Assembly: GCA_030323885.1 (NCBI GenBank) | Contig: CM059199.1 | Coordinates: 75,426,781-75,490,780 of the forward strand | Source: Branchipolynoe longqiensis | Taxonomy: Eukaryota > Annelida > Polychaeta > Phyllodocida > Polynoidae | Reading direction: 5' to 3' | Length of the DNA: 64,000 nt | Part shown: one piece after another, positions 62,518 to 64,000 of the stretch | How the letters are laid out: each line of letters begins with the position of its first letter | How positions within the stretch are numbered: the first letter of the stretch is position 1 | Notes under the pieces: generated by a model | The model's database searches: none | The model's input: only the letters and a program-made list of their open reading frames with translations | Told to the model about the DNA's origin: nothing | Translations under genes and position numbers: made by a program

Positions 62518-63367
62518 TGGATGGTGGATGCAACACATAGCAAGTTCACACCAATCCAAATCGGCATGGCGGAACCTAATACACGGTAAATACTACTTGA
62601 TGCTTCCGTTAGAAGGTTGGGGAGCTCATCGAGATGGGGTCACAACAGGAGGTAGATGGCTTGATGATGAAAAATCAGACCATATTAATGCACTAGAATT
62701 GCGTGCTATTTATCTGGGCTTATGTAGTTTAGTAAAGATAAATAAATCACAAGTTAGAAAACTAACTGATAATACTACTGCCATGGCATATATTCGTAAC
62801 ATGGGGGGAACCAAATCAAAGCCTTGCAATCAGTTGTCTAAACTGATTTGGAACTGGGCACAGGCTCAACAAGTCTGGCTGACTGTAGCGCATATTCCAG
62901 GGTCACAAAATACACTTGCAGACCATAAAAGTAGAAAATTCCATGACCATTTAGAATGGTCTCTCTCTACACCTTTGTTTAACTTCATTTGTGAAAAATG
63001 GGGTACACCTAAAGTTGACTTGTTTGCATCACAAAATAATAACAAATTACCTTGTTATGTTTCTGGGCATCCTGAACCGGATGCTTGGAAAGTAGATGCA
63101 ATTGCTATTACCTGAGAAAATAATTATTTTTATATTTTCCCACCGTTTAGCATTATCAGCCGAGTTGTGAGGAAAATCGGCTTGGAAGGGACACATGCTA
63201 TACTGGTGGTGCCCGATTGGGACACGCAACCTTGGCTGCCAGCAGTTTCACAACTGGCAAAAGAACATATACGATTCCCAAGAAAACTCGGGAATCTGAC
63301 GCACCACGGACCGCTAGTGGTTCACGGCGACGTGTCAAAGACGCCCCTATTGGCATTCCTTTTCTAA
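62474..63367 (+). pseudogene. DIRS RNase H and linker, with stop and damaged first motif
   Basis: In the +1 frame relative to RT, NGWWMQHIASSHQSKSAWRN leads into LEGWGAHRDG. RNase H motifs HINALELRAI (Glu), LTDNTTAMAYI (Asp) and HIPGSQNTLADHKSRK (Asp) are intact. The first catalytic Asp, expected in an (T)DAS segment just before LEGWGA, is replaced by LMLP; GATGCTTCC is present at 62599-62607 but out of frame. TGA at 63113-63115 interrupts the frame where relatives have Trp. The frame then continues as NNYFYIFPPFSIISRVVRKI and PDWDTQPWLPAV, the conserved DIRS linker, to TAA 63365. Confidence 0.85.
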
Positions 63368-64000
63368 GGAAACAGCTGCAGCAATTTGGATTGGACAAAA
63401 TTACTGAGAATAGGATAGTATCTGATGCCTGGAGGCCAGGAACGGTCAAAATGTACACAACCTATTTAAAGAAATGGGGTGTACATTGTTTGTTAATGAA
63501 AGTCAAGCCAACAAATCCAACAATTTCACAAGTAGCTCGTTTTCTTCATTCTCTAGAGGATGAAGGACTATCCTTTGGGTCGATCAATGCGGCAAGATGT
63601 GCGTTATCAATCATATTACCTAGAATTGATGGTGAAACAGTTGGAAAACATTATGTCCTTTGTTATCTACTTCGGTCAATTTATCAAAGGAATCCTCCAA
63701 AACCAAATATAGTCGGTTTTGGGATGTTTCTATAGTATTTAAGTTGTTTCAGGCTTGGCCTCACAACTCGTGGTTAGATATAAAACAATTAGGTTTTAAG
63801 GTCGCGGTCCTGTTATTATTAGTAACAGGACACAGAGGACAGACGATTGTTGCTTTATCCTTAACTGGATTTGAAATAGACAAGAAACAAGCTACGTTTG
63901 ATTTAGCACAATTGCTCAAATCGAACACGTTAGGTGACCCTTTATCTACGGTTCACTTAGACTGCTTTCCGAATGATCGGAAATTATGTGTTGTGTCAAC
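63217..64000 (+). pseudogene. DIRS tyrosine recombinase, N-terminal part, frameshifted, cut by window
   Basis: Open in the frame overlapping the end of the linker, as in other DIRS elements. The core-binding domain shows WRPGTVKMYTTYLKKWGVHC, SQVARFLHSLEDEGLSFGSI and NAARCALSIILP. The frame ends at TAG 63733, but coding similarity moves to another frame near 63710: RFWDVSIVFKLFQAWP and KVAVLLLLVTGHRGQTIVAL. The Arg codon at 63834-63836 in TGHRGQT is the first catalytic residue of the recombinase. The H-x2-R and Tyr motifs lie beyond base 64000. Confidence 0.84.

Larger units (their letters stand above)
60107..64000 (+). mobile_element. DIRS-like tyrosine-recombinase retrotransposon, right end beyond window
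   Basis: Coding order is gag-like, reverse transcriptase, RNase H, DIRS linker, then a tyrosine recombinase starting in an overlapping frame. This combination defines DIRS-type elements, which integrate by recombination and leave no target duplication. The copy is damaged: TAA at 60938, a frame change near 62490, TGA at 63113 and a frame change near 63710. The methylase-like domain of some DIRS elements was not seen within the window. Confidence 0.88.

Overview
This 64 kb window looks like intergenic chromatin of a metazoan, most probably a mollusc and perhaps a gastropod. The basis is one recognised SINE family (called SINE-F here: tail with TTATTTAACGACGCC, body reading back to a GGGACGTAGCTCAG-type tRNA head), which I know as a recurrent molluscan repeat, plus many tRNA-derived SINEs, TIR-bearing MITEs, decayed LINE copies and tyrosine-recombinase retroelements. 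No host gene, exon series, rRNA or functional tRNA could be supported. The long open frames inside microsatellites and minisatellites (for example 34.3-36.1 kb) are artefacts of low complexity.

Most of the window is assembled from a small set of dispersed families, labelled here for cross-reference. SINE-A has a tRNA head reading TGGCCGAATCGGTAGAGC, a body with GTGACTGAGTGGGATATC and CAAC/CAAA-rich tails; about 30 full or partial copies occur on both strands, and a minority subtype (A2) carries a different tRNA head. SINE-B has a class II (Ser/Leu-like) tRNA head and occurs with two alternative 3' tails. SINE-C has a tRNA-Gln-like head and often sits in tandem. A 5S-rRNA-like SINE is seen at 46.8 kb. 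MITE-D (about 355 bp, ends GCATAGTCCGAT, TTAA at the borders) recurs at least seven times. Other inverted-repeat elements are present as one to three copies: MITE-S, MITE-H, MITE-E, MITE-M, MITE-N, MITE-G, MITE-O, MITE-R, MITE-T, a hAT-like element and two pogo/mariner-like families. Several insert into one another and reveal target sites.

Layout: 0-8 kb holds SINE-A/B/C copies, a partial 544 bp duplication and the first MITE-S. 8-18 kb holds MITE-H, (CA)/(CCA) repeats, a 148 bp satellite, a 60 bp minisatellite, SINEs, MITE-D/E and a 38 bp minisatellite. 18-24 kb holds a decayed LINE RT, a MITE and two antisense LINE 3' fragments. 24-29.6 kb holds the second MITE-S, SINEs, GT/ATC repeats and a 56 bp tandem repeat running into an assembly gap (29585-30083). 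30-32.6 kb is the most repeat-poor stretch. 32.6-37.7 kb holds SINE-C, (CA)n, (CATA)n and a 2.1 kb minisatellite. 38-47 kb holds several MITEs nested with SINEs. 47-52.6 kb holds MITE-D, MITE-O with an RTE-like LINE tail inside, a ~29 bp minisatellite and a SINE foldback. 53-54.4 kb holds a broken tyrosine recombinase (minus strand) followed by 83 bp split direct repeats. 55-59.5 kb holds further MITEs and SINEs.

The best coding content is at the right end: from 60107 to the window edge there is a DIRS-type retrotransposon (gag-like protein, reverse transcriptase, RNase H, start of a tyrosine recombinase). It carries two in-frame stops and several single-base frame changes, and the element runs off the window. 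It is readable enough to classify but looks inactive as assembled. I did not find a convincing new host system; the most interesting material is the modular SINE architecture and the set of apparently uncatalogued MITE families with readable target sites.
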